A stretch of DNA of 64,000 nt from Aradus depressus (GCA_963662175.1 OY759217.1:18912562-18976561), one strand, 5' to 3'. Positions 33,001 to 44,298 are shown, counted from the first letter of the stretch. Program-made: numbers and translations. Notes: generated by a model from the sequence alone, not told the origin.

Positions 33001-34500
33001 ATGACAGGTCGGGTGGCTAGGAATGGATGAGGTGGTGGAGTGGTTAAGGATGAGTTTGGGTGACATAACCTGACATGGATAACCACATTGGGAGGTTGCC
33101 ACCGCCCCAGAGTCTGAACCGGCCTATTTACCCTACTCTAATTCATTTTAAAATAAGCATAAACATACAGTGAAATATACGCAGTGAATACATTTTGAGT
33201 AAAGTGATCGTGCATCTTAAGCGGGGCCACATTGGCTTTGGGGGGCTGAGGCGTAGTTCCGCCATTGGGTTTAAGGAAATAATTTCATTGAAGTGGTTAG
33301 GATTAGCAATTACTTGCGGAATTTTATTCATCAACAACTTTTAATTTAATTTAAAGAAAACATTGAGATGGTCAAACTTCCTTCCGAATGGATAGTAAGA
33401 TGTACGCTATACAACAACGAAGATCAGAGTTCACTATATACAACATGCTACCATTTCCAGTTTATTTATGAAACCCCTGAGTGTTTAATTAGGTGCCAGG
33501 TAACTAATATTGGTTAATATTTTCTCATTCGATTCCCTTTTTTTCAGCCATTTCGTAAAACTTCACACTTCTTGTAGGTATTAATTGCCTATAACTTTTT
33601 GCCTCTTGTTTGACGGTGTGAGGCCCACAATGAATCAGTCCAGACAAGCAAGCACCATTTTTTCCAAACCATAGGAATTAAGAGACCTCGTGTTCTTGAT
33701 TTTTTGCCAATAAAATGTTTATTGAGTGTTCCTTTTGGTACTGTTTTTATTTTAAACTCCGCTCAGTTGATCATTATACATATTACGGTAAATGTGAGAA
33801 AGTGTCGCGCGGCATGTTTACACTTTCACCGGTCAATGTGCAAATTCTCCGAGCCATTTGGCGAAAGTGGGTACTATTTTATTTTAAAAATAAAATTGTC
33901 ATAAAGATATTATCCTTAACTAAGGAATAAGCAACACAAATATGTTGGAAGTCAAGCACTAACTATATTTTCATAAATATATGCACAACAATACAATGTA
34001 TTGTCAACAATACATAACAGAAATACATAAGATGAAAAATCCTTGAAAACGCCATCCTACAATTCCTAACCTATTTCAGTATGTTATATCCCGTCCGTTA
34101 TATGTTGTGTTATATGTGGTATGTTATATCCGGTCCATCTATTTCAGAATCCAAGCCAAGCTTCCATCTACGCTTCGGAGCTCTTCCTATTAGGAAATTC
34201 TATAACCTTTATAACTAAACTGTGGATTTAGTTGAACTACTTGATAGTTACAGTATAGATTTGAACAAATTTCTCCTTTTAACAAAAAATACGATCGAGA
34301 AAGTATAGCCATGCCCGAAAAATCGATATATGAGATCTTTTTCAACTCATGAACGGATCCAGAAGGTCGTGGAAAAATGGCACCAATGTTGGTCACAAAG
34401 CTCAATTGGACGTACGATGTAAGCATACTTCCCGGACGTCCGGCTACGCTTCGAATATACGTGGGTACTGCCTGATCTTATCATGGTCATTGTGACTTTA
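33001..34500. other. unassigned DNA
   Basis: No domain recognised in the short open frames. 33.07 kb shares 'acctgacatggataaccaca' (reverse-complemented) with about 34.66 kb. Confidence 0.35.
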
Positions 34501-34504
34501 ACTG

Positions 34505-34735
34505 AGCCCTGTTTTAAGAGGAAGAACAATCCGAACTGTTCCTGCAACTGCTTACCTGGGACTGGATCTACGTCAGCATTTTTATGTTTATTTTAAAATC
34601 AATTGGAGTTGGGTAAATAGGCAGGTCCAGGCACAGGAGGCGGTCGAAAACTCTCTATGTGGTTATCCATGTCAGGTTATGTTACGTCAGCGGTTGACAG
34701 AGACCGACTACCCGTTGTTTAGTATTAGTATTGGA
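34505..34735 (+). pseudogene. LINE C-terminal relic, interrupted
   Basis: 'aagaacaatccgaactgttc' plus 'tacctgggactggatctacg' correspond to the NTPNCSC...YLGLDLRQ region seen at 2.65-2.82 kb, and 'gacagagaccgactacccgt' to the following TETDYP. Between them about 105 bp intervene, bounded by 'acgtcag' on both sides, possibly a small insertion with a 7-bp TSD. Confidence 0.55.
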
Positions 34736-34799
34736 TTTGGGTACAGGTTAAATGAGAACTTCGAGTAGAACAAGAGATATATTTATTTGGTCAACACCC

Positions 34800-35065
34800 T
34801 TATTACAAAACCGCGTGGTAACGAACACAAGTCAGTTGTTCAATAATAAGTCCCATACCGCGTGGGAACTACACAAGTCACTCACTTACTGTGCTTGGTA
34901 ACAGACGACTCACTTTATACCCGCGTGGTAATAAACAACTCACTTCCGCATGGTAACTAACGACTCACCTTATACCCGCGTGGTAATAAGGACGAATCCA
35001 TTCCGCACACCGCGTGCTGGCTCGACCCAGACTCTCAGTCCACCCCGCGTGGTGACCAACTGCTT
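34800..35065. repeat. irregular CCGCGTGGTAA repeat cluster
   Basis: The motif ccgcgtggtaa or close variants appears about eight times at 26-44 bp spacing, mixed with 'aacgactcact'. The GC content is higher than the flanks. It could be a degraded minisatellite or an LTR-like region; no LTR termini were identified. Confidence 0.5.
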
Positions 35066-36552
35066 ACTGACTCATGTAGTTCAAGAGTCCCGCCGACTCC
35101 TATCGATTGTCTCGGCGTGTTCCCGAATTCACCCACACTCAACTCGCGACTTAACAATTAGTTTAGTTTAGGCCGGTCCCCCCAGCCCCTCAGTAACGCC
35201 TTGACCCCGAGCTAAATAAATATTCATTAACCGATAAAATTAATCTAATTTACTTAGGTATCTAACTGCATTTTCGCAAATATTTCTTGTAAGTTTCTCG
35301 AGAAAATATGTTTTAGAACATTTTTAGGTATGCACTCAGAACAAAAGTTTTTTTTATAGGAATGCGAATCTAATTGATGATCTCAAGAGTTCTTTATTCA
35401 AGATACTAAATTTTTATTTAATCAAAGTAATCGCCGGATTAAACTAAATTAAATTTTAATTTAGTTTTCCAATATCAAGTAACCAAATGACCTCTGAAAG
35501 TATACAGCGAACCAAATCGTGAAATACAATGTATAAAGGTAAATAAATTGCTTAATGTGCAATTAGTGCACCTGCATTTATGTTTGGTCTATACGGTCCT
35601 GTCTGGATAAATGGCTTTCTTGTATCTATATCCTCAGTCTTTCTGGGAGTTTTGTGATGAAATGAGCCAATTTGCAAAGTTTGAAGGTTATGGATATTTT
35701 GTAACATCATTTACATATTTTGTAGGTTGGGAACAAAGAAAAGAAGAAGATAGTTTGGTAGAAGGCGTTGAACAGATGGGCTCACGAATTTGTAAGGAGC
35801 TGGGATGGTGTGGACAATGAGGAAGAGTGAAAAGGTGAGGACAGGAGAAGAGGGGGGGAGGGTGCGCTTTGAAAGGCTGCGATCACTGAGGTGGCCTTTT
35901 GTCCTTTAAATTTACTATCCTTGGTGGGGGGCCCACTGGCCTAGGAGGGGGCCTCTTAATTGAGATATCCTTCCACAGGTAAGTCCCTTTATCTGCCATT
36001 CTCCACGCTCCACACACACACACACACACACACATCCCATCCTCCCTCCCTCTCTAATCGGTGGTAAACCCGGGTACACTTCTTCCTCCTATCTCCTATA
36101 TAATTATTGACTCTGGTGAATGGCGGAGCGGATATCCTCTATAATCCTAGCCCTTTCATATCAGACCTCCTTCTGTAATGAACACTTCTTATGGTCGTCC
36201 CTTTAACGGTGTCTTCCATCTATACAATTAGTCTGAGAATGATTCTCCTTTATTAAATAAATACATGTGGGCTCCACCATTCCATTTTATAGATAACACA
36301 ATTTCCATTTCCCAAACTCATTTGTTCAATGTGGGAGTCACGTTTGGCAACATGGTTTGGAGACAGTTCTGTAGCCTTGGAATGCTAGAACGGCTTGAAC
36401 ATTTGAATTTTCCCCGAACGGAATGTTTGTGAGTATTTGAAGAAGAAAGCAATTCTAGGTACAGAAAACAGATATATTTTTATTAGGGCTGGTGTGTACA
36501 CCAAGGGACCTATGCATCTAATACCCAGGTTTAGTTACCAAAGTTAGGGGCA
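35066..36552. other. unassigned DNA with CA microsatellite
   Basis: (CA)n at about 36011-36032. A 69-codon open frame at 35611-35820 (MAFLYLYPQSFWEFCDEMSQ) shows no known domain. Confidence 0.35.
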
Positions 36553-36680
36553 TTTAACGACTAACTGACATCGCACAGGCTCTGAACCATCGCTTAACGT
36601 CTCATCTGAAGTTTTTTTTTACCTCCCAGATAAAATAAACTAGGCCGGGTTTCGAAACAGCGTTCTTGAGCCGGCATCTT
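36553..36680 (-). mobile_element. SINE relic
   Basis: Minus-strand fragment with 'acatcgcacaggctctgaac', 'catcgcttaacgtctcatct' and 'cccagataaaataaactagg' and the B-box region 'cgggtttcgaaac'. Both ends are lost. Confidence 0.65.
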
Positions 36681-36819
36681 CACAGAAAACAGATATTAAA
36701 ATGAAAAAGATATTAAAAATTTACAAATTAGGAAACCACAAGAAAATATTGTTTTAATTAGTCAACGTTTAAGTAACAATGCCATCTTAAGGACCTGTTA
36801 CAAAGTAAAGAAAAAAAGT

Positions 36820-36990
36820 CGTCAGTGAATCATCGACAATGTTCTTCCCCAGCAGGAATTAATCATCATTTTTGGCCTCCAAAACCAATTCAACTATTGA
36901 TTTTTAGTCCAAACGATCAATTGGTTTTGGAGGAAGAGTAAAAGTGATGATTAATTCGTGATGGGGAAGTATAATGTCGGCGATTCACTC
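36820..36990. repeat. fold-back made of two family D ends
   Basis: The left arm 'gtgaatcatcgacaatgttc ... ccaaaaccaattcaa' and right arm 'caattggttttggaggaaga ... gtcggcgattcac' are near reverse complements. Two terminal blocks are joined tail to tail with almost no interior, giving a 150-bp palindrome. Confidence 0.6.
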
Positions 36991-37033
36991 TTCATTCATA
37001 TGTGACGAAATATAGTCGATAATGTAGTAGTCG

Positions 37034-37045
37034 AAATATATTACA
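37034..37045. repeat. left TSD of the 37-kb PLE composite
   Basis: AAATATATTACA; the same 12 bases recur at 37666-37677. A paralogous repeat at 58332-58343 has a single copy (reverse complement), i.e. the empty site. Confidence 0.8.
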
Positions 37046-37108
37046 TATGTGATAGTAAGATTTCTAATAGAAATAAAAGACGTTGTCTTCCCACTGTTTT
37101 ATTTTATA

Positions 37109-37151
37109 CCAGAACCGGTTTTCGACGCAACAGCGTCATCATCAGTGATTC
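37109..37151 (-). ncRNA. hammerhead-like ribozyme, left arm
   Basis: Reverse complement of the motif at 37580-37623, with the same cores and stems. Confidence 0.7.
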
Positions 37152-37579
37152 ATCTATCATAGAATAACAAATATACAAATAGTAAAAAGTATAAATAATT
37201 CTTAAAGCATCAGGGTACAGAGTAAGAAAATAAAATTATAAAATTAACTTAATTTGAATTTATTTATGTATTTATTTAAATTTTTTATTTATTATATTAC
37301 ATGACAACAATAATTTCATTGGCTGTATGAGGAAAAAAACAAAATTTTATGTTACTATTATGTATTGTATATATTAGAATGAATGGTTTTTGCATGTTGA
37401 GAGAATGAGTGAACCTGGCTATCCCCACCCCTTAGAGCTATGCCAGTTGTCTTCTAACCGCTGTGCTGTGTGGGTGGGGTAAGTTAATTTTATAATTTTA
37501 TTTTCTTACTCTGTATCCTGATGCTTTAAGAATATTTATACTTTTTACTATTTGTATATTTTGTTATTCTATGATAGAT

Positions 37580-37623
37580 GAATCACTGATGATGACGCTG
37601 TTGCGTCGAAAACCGGTTCTGGT
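37580..37623 (+). ncRNA. hammerhead-like ribozyme, right arm
   Basis: ATCA-CTGATGA (37586-37592), stem II gacgc-TGTT-gcgtc, GAAA, then the self-complementary AACCGGTT and C, then TGGT, which can pair with ATCA as helix I. Helix III is the palindrome AACC/GGTT with no loop, so two copies could pair to make a dimeric hammerhead. Predicted cleavage follows the C after GGTT. Confidence 0.72.
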
Positions 37624-37677
37624 GTAAAATAAAACAGTGGGAAGACAACGTCTTTTATTTCTATTAAATATATTACA

Positions 37678-37875
37678 CTTCCTTGGAAGATCCACTTTCA
37701 TATTCCACGAACGTAAAATGTTCTCAAAAACAGCTGACATCACGGATAAAGAAGTGTGTGCCTAGTTGTGTGTGTGCGCTGCGCGCGTAACCGCCCGACA
37801 CATACACTTACGCATGCACATGAACGAGACTTATGCTCTCCTATCGAGAGATAAGATGTTTACACATCAAAAGGG
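37678..37875. repeat. dispersed repeat, host of the PLE composite
   Basis: 'ctcaaaaacagctgacatca', 'gataaagaagtgtgt', 'ctgcgcgcgtaaccg', 'acacttacgcatg' and 'aagatgtttacacatcaaaa' all recur, inverted, at 57940-58345. The apparent N-terminus of the following LINE frame (MLSYREIRCLHIKR) is derived from this repeat and not from the LINE. Confidence 0.65.
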
Positions 37876-37880
37876 GCTGT

Positions 37881-37893
37881 ATTACACAACAGA
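37881..37893. repeat. TSD of the Jockey-type LINE
   Basis: ATTACACAACAGA is repeated at 39244-39256 just after the poly-A-like tail. Confidence 0.85.
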
Positions 37894-39089
37894 ACAAACC
37901 TCTCTCTGATGTCTCTTCCTACCGTCCTATTAGCTTGCTCCCAATCTTCTCTAAAATCCTTGAAAAACTCTTGTTGAAACGTTTTATCCCAATTCTTGAA
38001 TCTCAATCCATTTTACCTAAACACCAGTTTGGATTTCGTCCTGAACATTCCACTACCCAACAGTGTTTTCGGGTTGTCGATTGCATATCTAATGCATTAG
38101 AATGCAAGGAGTATTGCACGGGCGCCTTTCTCGACGTGGCGCAAGCCTTTGATCGAGTCTGGCACCCGGGGCTGCTCTTCAAACTGAAACACTTCCTTCC
38201 CAGTACCTACTACCTCATCCTGAAATCTTACCTTAGTGATCGCCATTTCAAGGTCCGAGTAGGCTCTGAGTACTCAGAACTCATACCTATTCGGGCCGGT
38301 GTCCCACAGGGTAGCATCCTAGGTCCCATCCTTTACAATACATATACTGCCGACATTCCTATCCATCCTCAGACATTACTGACGACTTACGCTGACGACA
38401 CAGCAATCCTTTCCACCAATCCTGATCCTGCTGTAGCCTCACTCATCCTCCAGGAGCACCTCACTGAAATAGAGAGGTGGTGCAACCTCTGGAGAATTAA
38501 ATTAAATGAGCAGAAATGTGTTCAAGTCACATTTACCCTACGCCCTCAATCCTGTCCTCCCGTCATCATTAACAACATCCTGATTCCCTCTTCAAACCAA
38601 GTCCGCTATCTCGGGTTTTACCTAGACAGTAGACTTACGTGGAACCCACATACACGACTTAAACGACAAGAACTGAATCGAAGATACGGACTGTTACGTC
38701 GACTACTTGGACCGAAATCGAAACTGACGACTAACAACAAACTTACGATTTACAAGACCATTATACGTCCAATTTGGATTTACGGACTCGAACTTTGGGG
38801 TACAGCTAAACAATCCAACATCAATCGTATCCAAGCATTCCAGTCCAAACTCCTCCGACGAATTGTCAACGCTCCTTTCTATGTCACCAATAAAGTCCTA
38901 CACAGAGATCTCAGTATTCCCACTGTAAATGAATTAATCAAATCCCGATTCCAATCATTCCACAGAAACCTTTCTTCCCATTCAAATCCTCTCGCACAAG
39001 ACCTTTCCTCTCATTCCCATCCTGACAATCCTCCCCGCCGCTTGAACAGGAGGTGGCCTCGCGATCTTCTCTCGGAGGATAGTGAATAA
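37894..39089 (+). CDS. Jockey-type reverse transcriptase, partial ORF
   Basis: The frame is open for about 398 codons from the truncation point to TAA. Order of motifs: SSYRPISLLPIFSKILEKLL (RT block 1), HQFGFRPEHSTTQQ, FLDVAQAFDRVWHPGLLFKL (motif A), VPQGSILGPILYNTYTADIP (motif B), TTYADDTAIL (motif C, YADD), WRIKLNEQKC, and LGFYLDSRLTWNPH, then a thumb and the C-terminus NPPRRLNRRWPRDLL. The product would copy LINE RNA at a nicked target. No stop interrupts it, so this copy is young or lucky, but it lacks a start and endonuclease and is dead on arrival. Its upstream open codons belong to a flanking repeat. Confidence 0.9.
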
Positions 39090-39243
39090 TGACAATTAAC
39101 TTTCGAGGGAGTGTCAGCGCTGGCTGGCTTCTCCCATCAAGTGACGTTATATTTTTCTTTTACCACATATTTGCTTATTATGTATATATTGTATATAGAT
39201 TGCAAATAGAATAAAAATAAAAAATAAAAATAAAAAAAAAAAA
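37894..39243 (+). mobile_element. 5'-truncated Jockey-clade LINE
   Basis: A 1.35-kb insertion between 13-bp TSDs, ending in an (AAAAT)n/A-rich tail. It contains only the RT domain, the C-terminus and a short 3' UTR; ORF1 and the endonuclease are missing, the usual result of incomplete target-primed reverse transcription. Confidence 0.9.
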
Positions 39244-39256
39244 ATTACACAACAGA

Positions 39257-39814
39257 CAAATATTATGGTAATTGAGATTTAGGTAGGGTTGTGTGAGAGC
39301 GTAGAGAGATGGGCAAGGGACAAGCTGCTTGGGACGGTAAGGTGTTATCTTTGATCTTTACGGTGTTTGGCTGACATAGCTGCTAGACTCTCCTTCCACC
39401 CTCAAACACTCTCACCAACAGACCAACCCAACACCACAATAAACCTAGTGATTGATTGGAAACGCAAGTGACCGATTACTGACCGTCCCAGGAAATATTA
39501 ACTGAAGGTGTTCTCAGGCAAAAATGGGGCAGATTTTTTTAAATCGAGTTATCTTTACAAAAATAAGCATATAAATAAAATGTAGATGGCGATACATGCG
39601 ACCATAACAGGGCACTGAGGGGAACCTGGATGGACAGATAAGAATAGGGAGACTCATCTGTGAGTGACTTTCTTATACTCAGTGCTTGTATGAAGCCCCC
39701 CCCCCCCCCTCCCCCCCCCCCCCACTCACTGTAATTCTTCCCTTTCCTTATGCGGAATTGGCTGAAAATTAATTGCTATCGTCCTTATTGGGGAATTTTC
39801 TTTTTCATTTTGCT
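39257..39814. other. unassigned DNA with poly-C tract
   Basis: A nearly pure C run interrupted by one T lies at about 39693-39722. No gene is recognised. Confidence 0.35.
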
Positions 39815-40190
39815 TTTTCTTTTCTATATCTCGCAAGGACCTGATGAAGGGACGTAAGAACGTAAGACCCTTCGAAGAGTTTTTTGAAGAATAGTTACCT
39901 TAATTTTTATTTAATTGAAAAATGTGTCTACTTATTATAAATGTATTAATTTTTTTTTATACCTACTCATATTTTTTAAGTATTTATTTATTCAATTTTT
40001 TTAAATTTAATTCTACTTTTTTTTAATAGTTTTGTTATTACTACTAATCATACGTGTATTAAACTCAAGTAGTTATAAATCTAATTTATAAGCTATCTTA
40101 ATGAAAAATTCTTTTGACGTATCCTATTACCATGTATTGGTTTAACGGAAATAAATGTATTATTTGTGGTAAAAAAAAATATGTTGTTAA
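39815..40190 (+). mobile_element. hammerhead-like repeat with (ATT)-type tail
   Basis: Starts 'ggacctgatgaagggacgta', but the GAAAC side is deleted ('agacccttcgaagagttttt'). The body and 3' end match 29.1-29.47 kb closely: 'cgtatcctattaccatgtat', 'tggtttaacggaaataaatg'. Confidence 0.6.
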
Positions 40191-40262
40191 ATAATAATTA
40201 AATAAACAATAATAATGAAATAATAATAAATATAAATAATACTACTATAATAAATATAAAAA

Positions 40263-41058
40263 TTAAATAAATATACAATAAATGACCACATTTCCTGTAG
40301 AAATTGTATAACTGGTCTTCTATTTAATTTTGATTTCTACAGACATTTTCCGAAAAGGGCCCTAAAAAATATCAGTAGTTCAAGACGTGCAATTTTGAAG
40401 AAAGTGCACGTAAGTTTTTTAAACATTTCAATTAACAAACTTTTCATTTGGAATTCTAAAAGGATGCCATCTTGTTTTCTAGATTTTGCAAAAATATAAA
40501 TCTAAACCAAAGATTTTCAAATAATCTTACTAGGCCAACAGGGAAAATGAATAGAATGGAATTTACTAGAACAAATAGTTTGGGCTTATCATTTTTTTTC
40601 TACATTATAAAATTAAAAAAACTAAACATTGAAACAAACAAAAATCTTAATAACTAAATTCTTAAAACTATTTCAATTTTTTTTCTGTTTTATATATATT
40701 TTTTTGACATTCTTTAAATTTACGTTTTATATTTCTGGGCATATATCCTGTACATATAAACAAATAACAGTACCTATTTTGCTGATCATATTTTGAATTT
40801 CACCGTCAATTCACTCCTATTTAGTTCATCACATCTTAAGCCTATACACAACTCTCCATCTTCAATCAGACCGTCTCCATTCAACCCAGACCTCGACTCG
40901 TCTCTAGACACACTAAAAAACAGTTGATGGCCGTGTTTTTTTTTTATTCATTTGTTTTAAAATACATTTGCTTTCTTTGGAAAAATAAATATAATTAATT
41001 TTTTAATGTTAATAATTTAATCATTTTAATGTGTGTATTTTTTTTATACATCACATAT
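40263..41058 (-). repeat. dispersed repeat, copy 2 (partner at 4.4 kb)
   Basis: Inverted counterpart of 4438-5125. Shared text on the minus strand includes 'gagtgaattgacggtgaaat' and 'gtgcactttctt'. Similarity by eye is roughly 75-80%. Confidence 0.6.
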
Positions 41059-41059
41059 T

Positions 41060-41195
41060 ATTATTATCGAGTTCACACACACAGACTTTTTTCTTTCATA
41101 TTTGGAATCAGGGGAGCGGAAAACATGATATTCCTATGAAAACTCAACATGTAATTTCTGACCGATTACATATCATCTATACATCATATAGCGAG
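41060..41195 (-). repeat. module family D head fragment
   Basis: Minus-strand head: 'gaccgattacatat' and the 'cacacacagac' block followed by 'catatttggaatcaggggag'. Confidence 0.5.
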
Positions 41196-41887
41196 GATGT
41201 AAATAGGATAGTTGCCGCCTGGACCCCTGTCAACATGGAATGAAGAGATGACCCTAACAGAGTTCTTTGACAGTATTATCTTGTCTGAACTGATTATGAA
41301 ACTTCTGAAGTAGTGTTGAGTCAACTGGCTGGCTTAGAGACACTTTCTCTGCTGTATCCTTTGTGTTGCCTCATCTTGCAGTGTGAGACTGTTCAGATAC
41401 CCCCCCCCCCCCCCCCCCCCCCCCCCCAAGGTATTTACATTCATCTGATACATAGATAAACCGATAAACCCATTCAGTACGTCCAACAGATCTTTTAAGC
41501 GGCATCACAAATTCCTCTACTGTTGAGAACATTTCTTCTGATTATTTCAAGTCAAAACTTCTCTTTTTTTAAATTGGCATCAAATCCTTTTCAACTTGGA
41601 AAAAAATAGATAAAAACTTAATTATCTAAAATTGTTACAAAAAATAAAAAAAATAAACACATTTCTATGTTAATTCGTCATTTCCTTCATTTAAACAATT
41701 TCGAGATAAATGATCAATTAGTGGTTAGTCTACAGTTCAGTGCGTTAATTGCACAAAAAAAGAAAAGAATTCTTTAAGCTGCTTTTGACATCAAACCTGA
41801 AAAGTATTTCCCAGTTCTTAATACATAAATAAATAAATCAAGACATTGATTTTTACTTTCCAGTTATACTAAGTATAAAGTAGACAT
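41196..41887. other. unassigned DNA with poly-C tract
   Basis: A C run of about 27 nt at 41401-41427 breaks otherwise AT-rich, featureless sequence. Confidence 0.35.
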
Positions 41888-42590
41888 GTAAAATAAAATA
41901 AAATAGCTTTATTGACATTCTTTTGGAACAAAAGCCTCACCTTTGAGTCTGGGTTTTGAGTCTACTGCTCTTTCAACAGAAGAAATCAGAAAATAATTTG
42001 ATTGTTCCTAAACTAAATTATTTCTTAAGTAAAACTGTTACTTCTTGATTAAAAATAAAATTAAAAATAAAATAAGATAAAACAAAAGCGAAAAGTAACA
42101 ATGAGGGTTGTTTCTTAAATAATACTGTTACACATTTGTTCCATCTTTCTCTGTTGCTGGCCACTGTGCACCATCCATCCCCTATTCTCTCCAATATCTC
42201 GTCCCTCCACCGCAGTCCTGGTCTTCCTTTTCCTCTTCTTCTGTCTCTAGGAATCCACTTCGTGCAGACTTTAGCCCATCGTCGAGGATCCATCCTTGTC
42301 ACATGCCCGGCTCATCTCCACTTCAGCAAGTGTGCTTCCTTGTGGAGGCTTCTTAGCCTCACCTTCCGTAGAACCTCACTGTTTCTTATCCTGTCACTTA
42401 TCTTTATTCCAAGCATGCTTCTCATCATCCTAAATTGGTTTACTTCCAGACGACGATCCAGCTTCCGTGTCAGTGACCAGGTCTGTGCACCATATAGGAT
42501 GGATGGATAGACGCAGCTCATCAGGATTTTGGCTTTCAGGTCAACTGCAATATCTCCCTTAAGTATTTTAGTAAACATGTATAGGTCAAA
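41888..42590 (-). pseudogene. RTE/CR1-like LINE 3' part with one nonsense codon
   Basis: On the minus strand: LKAKILMSCVYPSILYGAQTW, SLTRKLDRRLEVNQFRMMRS, MLGIKISDRIRN, LLKWR, stop, AGHVTRMDPRRWAKVCTKWIPRD, GKGRPGLRWRDEI, NRERWNK. This is the conserved region C-terminal to the RT in many RTE- and CR1-like LINEs (L.YG.ETW...R..LGI..., W.GH..R, RGRP..RW.D, W). The break is TGG to TGA in KWRW-AGH; the frame is otherwise continuous. The 3' UTR reaches an (AAAAT)-like tail near 41888. Confidence 0.82.
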
Positions 42591-42844
42591 AATTTGATAT
42601 TGAGTTTTCAGAGACATTTCATATAATCCAATTTCCAAAATTGAAAGAAAAAAAATTTGGCAAGCTTAAAGTTTTTCCAGCTTTTAGATAAAAACCCTAA
42701 TGGCATTGACTGGATTTCGAATTGAAAATATTCTATTTCAAAAATATATGTTGCTGTTTAGGGTTTCTAGTTCTAGTTTAGGAATATTTAATGGGAATAA
42801 CACTTCAGAATCTGTATTTTCTTCGTCCACGACAAAAACATTAT

Positions 42845-43175
42845 TCCTTTCTTGATGCATTCTTGGGTGATTGCAAATGATTGCTTGCCATTTTTCCATC
42901 TTTTTTTTTAGCCGCTACGCTGGTTGGTTTCGTCATACGTCTCCTAGCAGCCCAGTGCATTGCAGATTTGTTTCGTAGTAGATCAGTCCTGTCCATAAGC
43001 AGTTCTGACGTTCTGGAGTGTTCTCCAGGGTATACTTCAAGATGCTGAGCCGTCAGCTGCTCTCCTCCGTTGCAGAAGTCGCAGCTGGGGTTGTTCGCTA
43101 CTCTGATCCGGTGGGGATGTTCCTGGAGAGTCATGGTCCGTCAGTAGTCGGGAGCAGGCCTGGATCAATGGATCC
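42845..43175 (-). pseudogene. probable LINE C-terminal relic
   Basis: Minus-strand frame MTLQEHPHRIRVANNPSCDFCNGGEQLTAQHLEVYPGE. A C-x-x-C-(x)n-H spacing after 'NPSC' resembles the end of LINE polyproteins, but the match is short and another frame is also open. Confidence 0.4.
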
Positions 43176-43928
43176 GGAAGACAATCCAGTGCTTTAGAGT
43201 AATAACAGATACTACAAAGGTACGTGATAAGAAGAATATTCGGATTGCCAAGGATCTTACTGAGCTTATCTGTTGTGCCTGGAAATCCAGGACCGTATCT
43301 CACTTTCAAGCTCCATCAGAACTGGATAGCAACAGGCTCATCAACCAGGTCACTAATGAACTGATTAGGAAAAAGAAAGGGTGGTTGGTGGTCTGCAGAG
43401 TGGTCGAGGTTGGAAGAGGAGCACTATGGAGGTTACTGGATGTGCAGAGAGAAGCCTTCTGGAGAGGCTGACAATTCTACATTCCATCACATACATAGAG
43501 AGCTCGTTCCAGGAGTTTTTTCCCAACACTACATACAGGATGAAAATAAAATTTCAAAAAATAAGAACAAAACGTTTCGGTGTGAATCCTTAAACCCTAA
43601 TTACCAACTATGGTGAAAAAATTATAGCTCCGTGGGTATCCTTGAAAAGACGAAAACATGATCCTCTCCTTGGGTGAATATTCGAAATTCTCCAGGAATT
43701 TTGTATAAAATTCTTGATCAAAGAAACTCTAATTTACTATTAACAGTGTTGAATGTGGAGAACTGGATTGCATTATATCTTGTTAAATGTGCCTAGCAAT
43801 ATAGACAACTTTTTGTTTTATTTATTTTTAATTAGTTTTTATTTATGTATTTTTATTTTTCACTTAATAATATCAGAATTTTCTTAATTAGATGTCAATT
43901 TACTTTACTTTTTTAAAGAATTTGTTTC
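43176..43928. other. unassigned, possibly decayed LINE then AT-rich DNA
   Basis: 43200-43400 translates to RDKKNIRIAKDLTELICCAW and NRLINQVTNELIRKKKG, compatible with a LINE linker but not diagnostic. Beyond 43620 no feature. Confidence 0.3.
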
Positions 43929-43939
43929 TTTATTTATTA

Positions 43940-44287
43940 GGGTTAGGTTAGGTTTTATGACTCATACCCGGGCTTTAACTACGAGGTCATATCGCCTACT
44001 ACCAGCGAGCTCTTTCGTCACCCTGGTGGACATGAGCCCGACTCTACTGTGGGAGTACTAAATTTTGCCTACCCTAAATTTTAATTCACCTAGGGCAGGG
44101 GTCTTTAACGAGTACCTGACATCGTACAGGCTCGGGACCATCGCTTAACATCCCATCCAAAGGACGGCGTGCTTAAGTTTATTTTACCTTCCAGATAAAA
44201 TAAACTAAGGGCCTTGGTCGGGTTTCGAACCCACGTGCTTGAGCTCAGAAGACAAGCACGCATACCACTGGGCTACCGGCGCCCTCG
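43940..44287 (-). mobile_element. tRNA-derived SINE, full length, with TSD
   Basis: Complete minus-strand copy. The tRNA-like head lies at 44210-44285 ('ctaccggcgccctc' at the 5' end on the minus strand, B box 'gggtttcgaaccc') and the tail is 'ggttaggttaggttttatga'. An 11-bp TSD TTTATTTATTA flanks it at 43929-43939 and 44288-44298. Confidence 0.87.
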
Positions 44288-44298
44288 TTTATTTATTA

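Larger units (their letters stand above)
37046..37665. mobile_element. head-to-head PLE-tail composite
   Basis: Arms of about 187 bp (37065-37251 and 37480-37666) are near-perfect reverse complements; the 228-bp centre is single. Each arm holds a hammerhead-like core and ends 'cgtcttttatttctatta'. A 19-nt non-palindromic extension (37046-37064) separates the left TSD from the left arm, while the right arm abuts its TSD. No coding sequence remains. It sits inside a dispersed repeat that is also present near 58.2 kb. Confidence 0.85.

Noticed and set aside
37833..37893. Start of the Jockey ORF at an ATG (MLSYREIRCLHIKR)
   Set aside because: This segment belongs to a host repeat shared with 57.95 kb and precedes the LINE's TSD.
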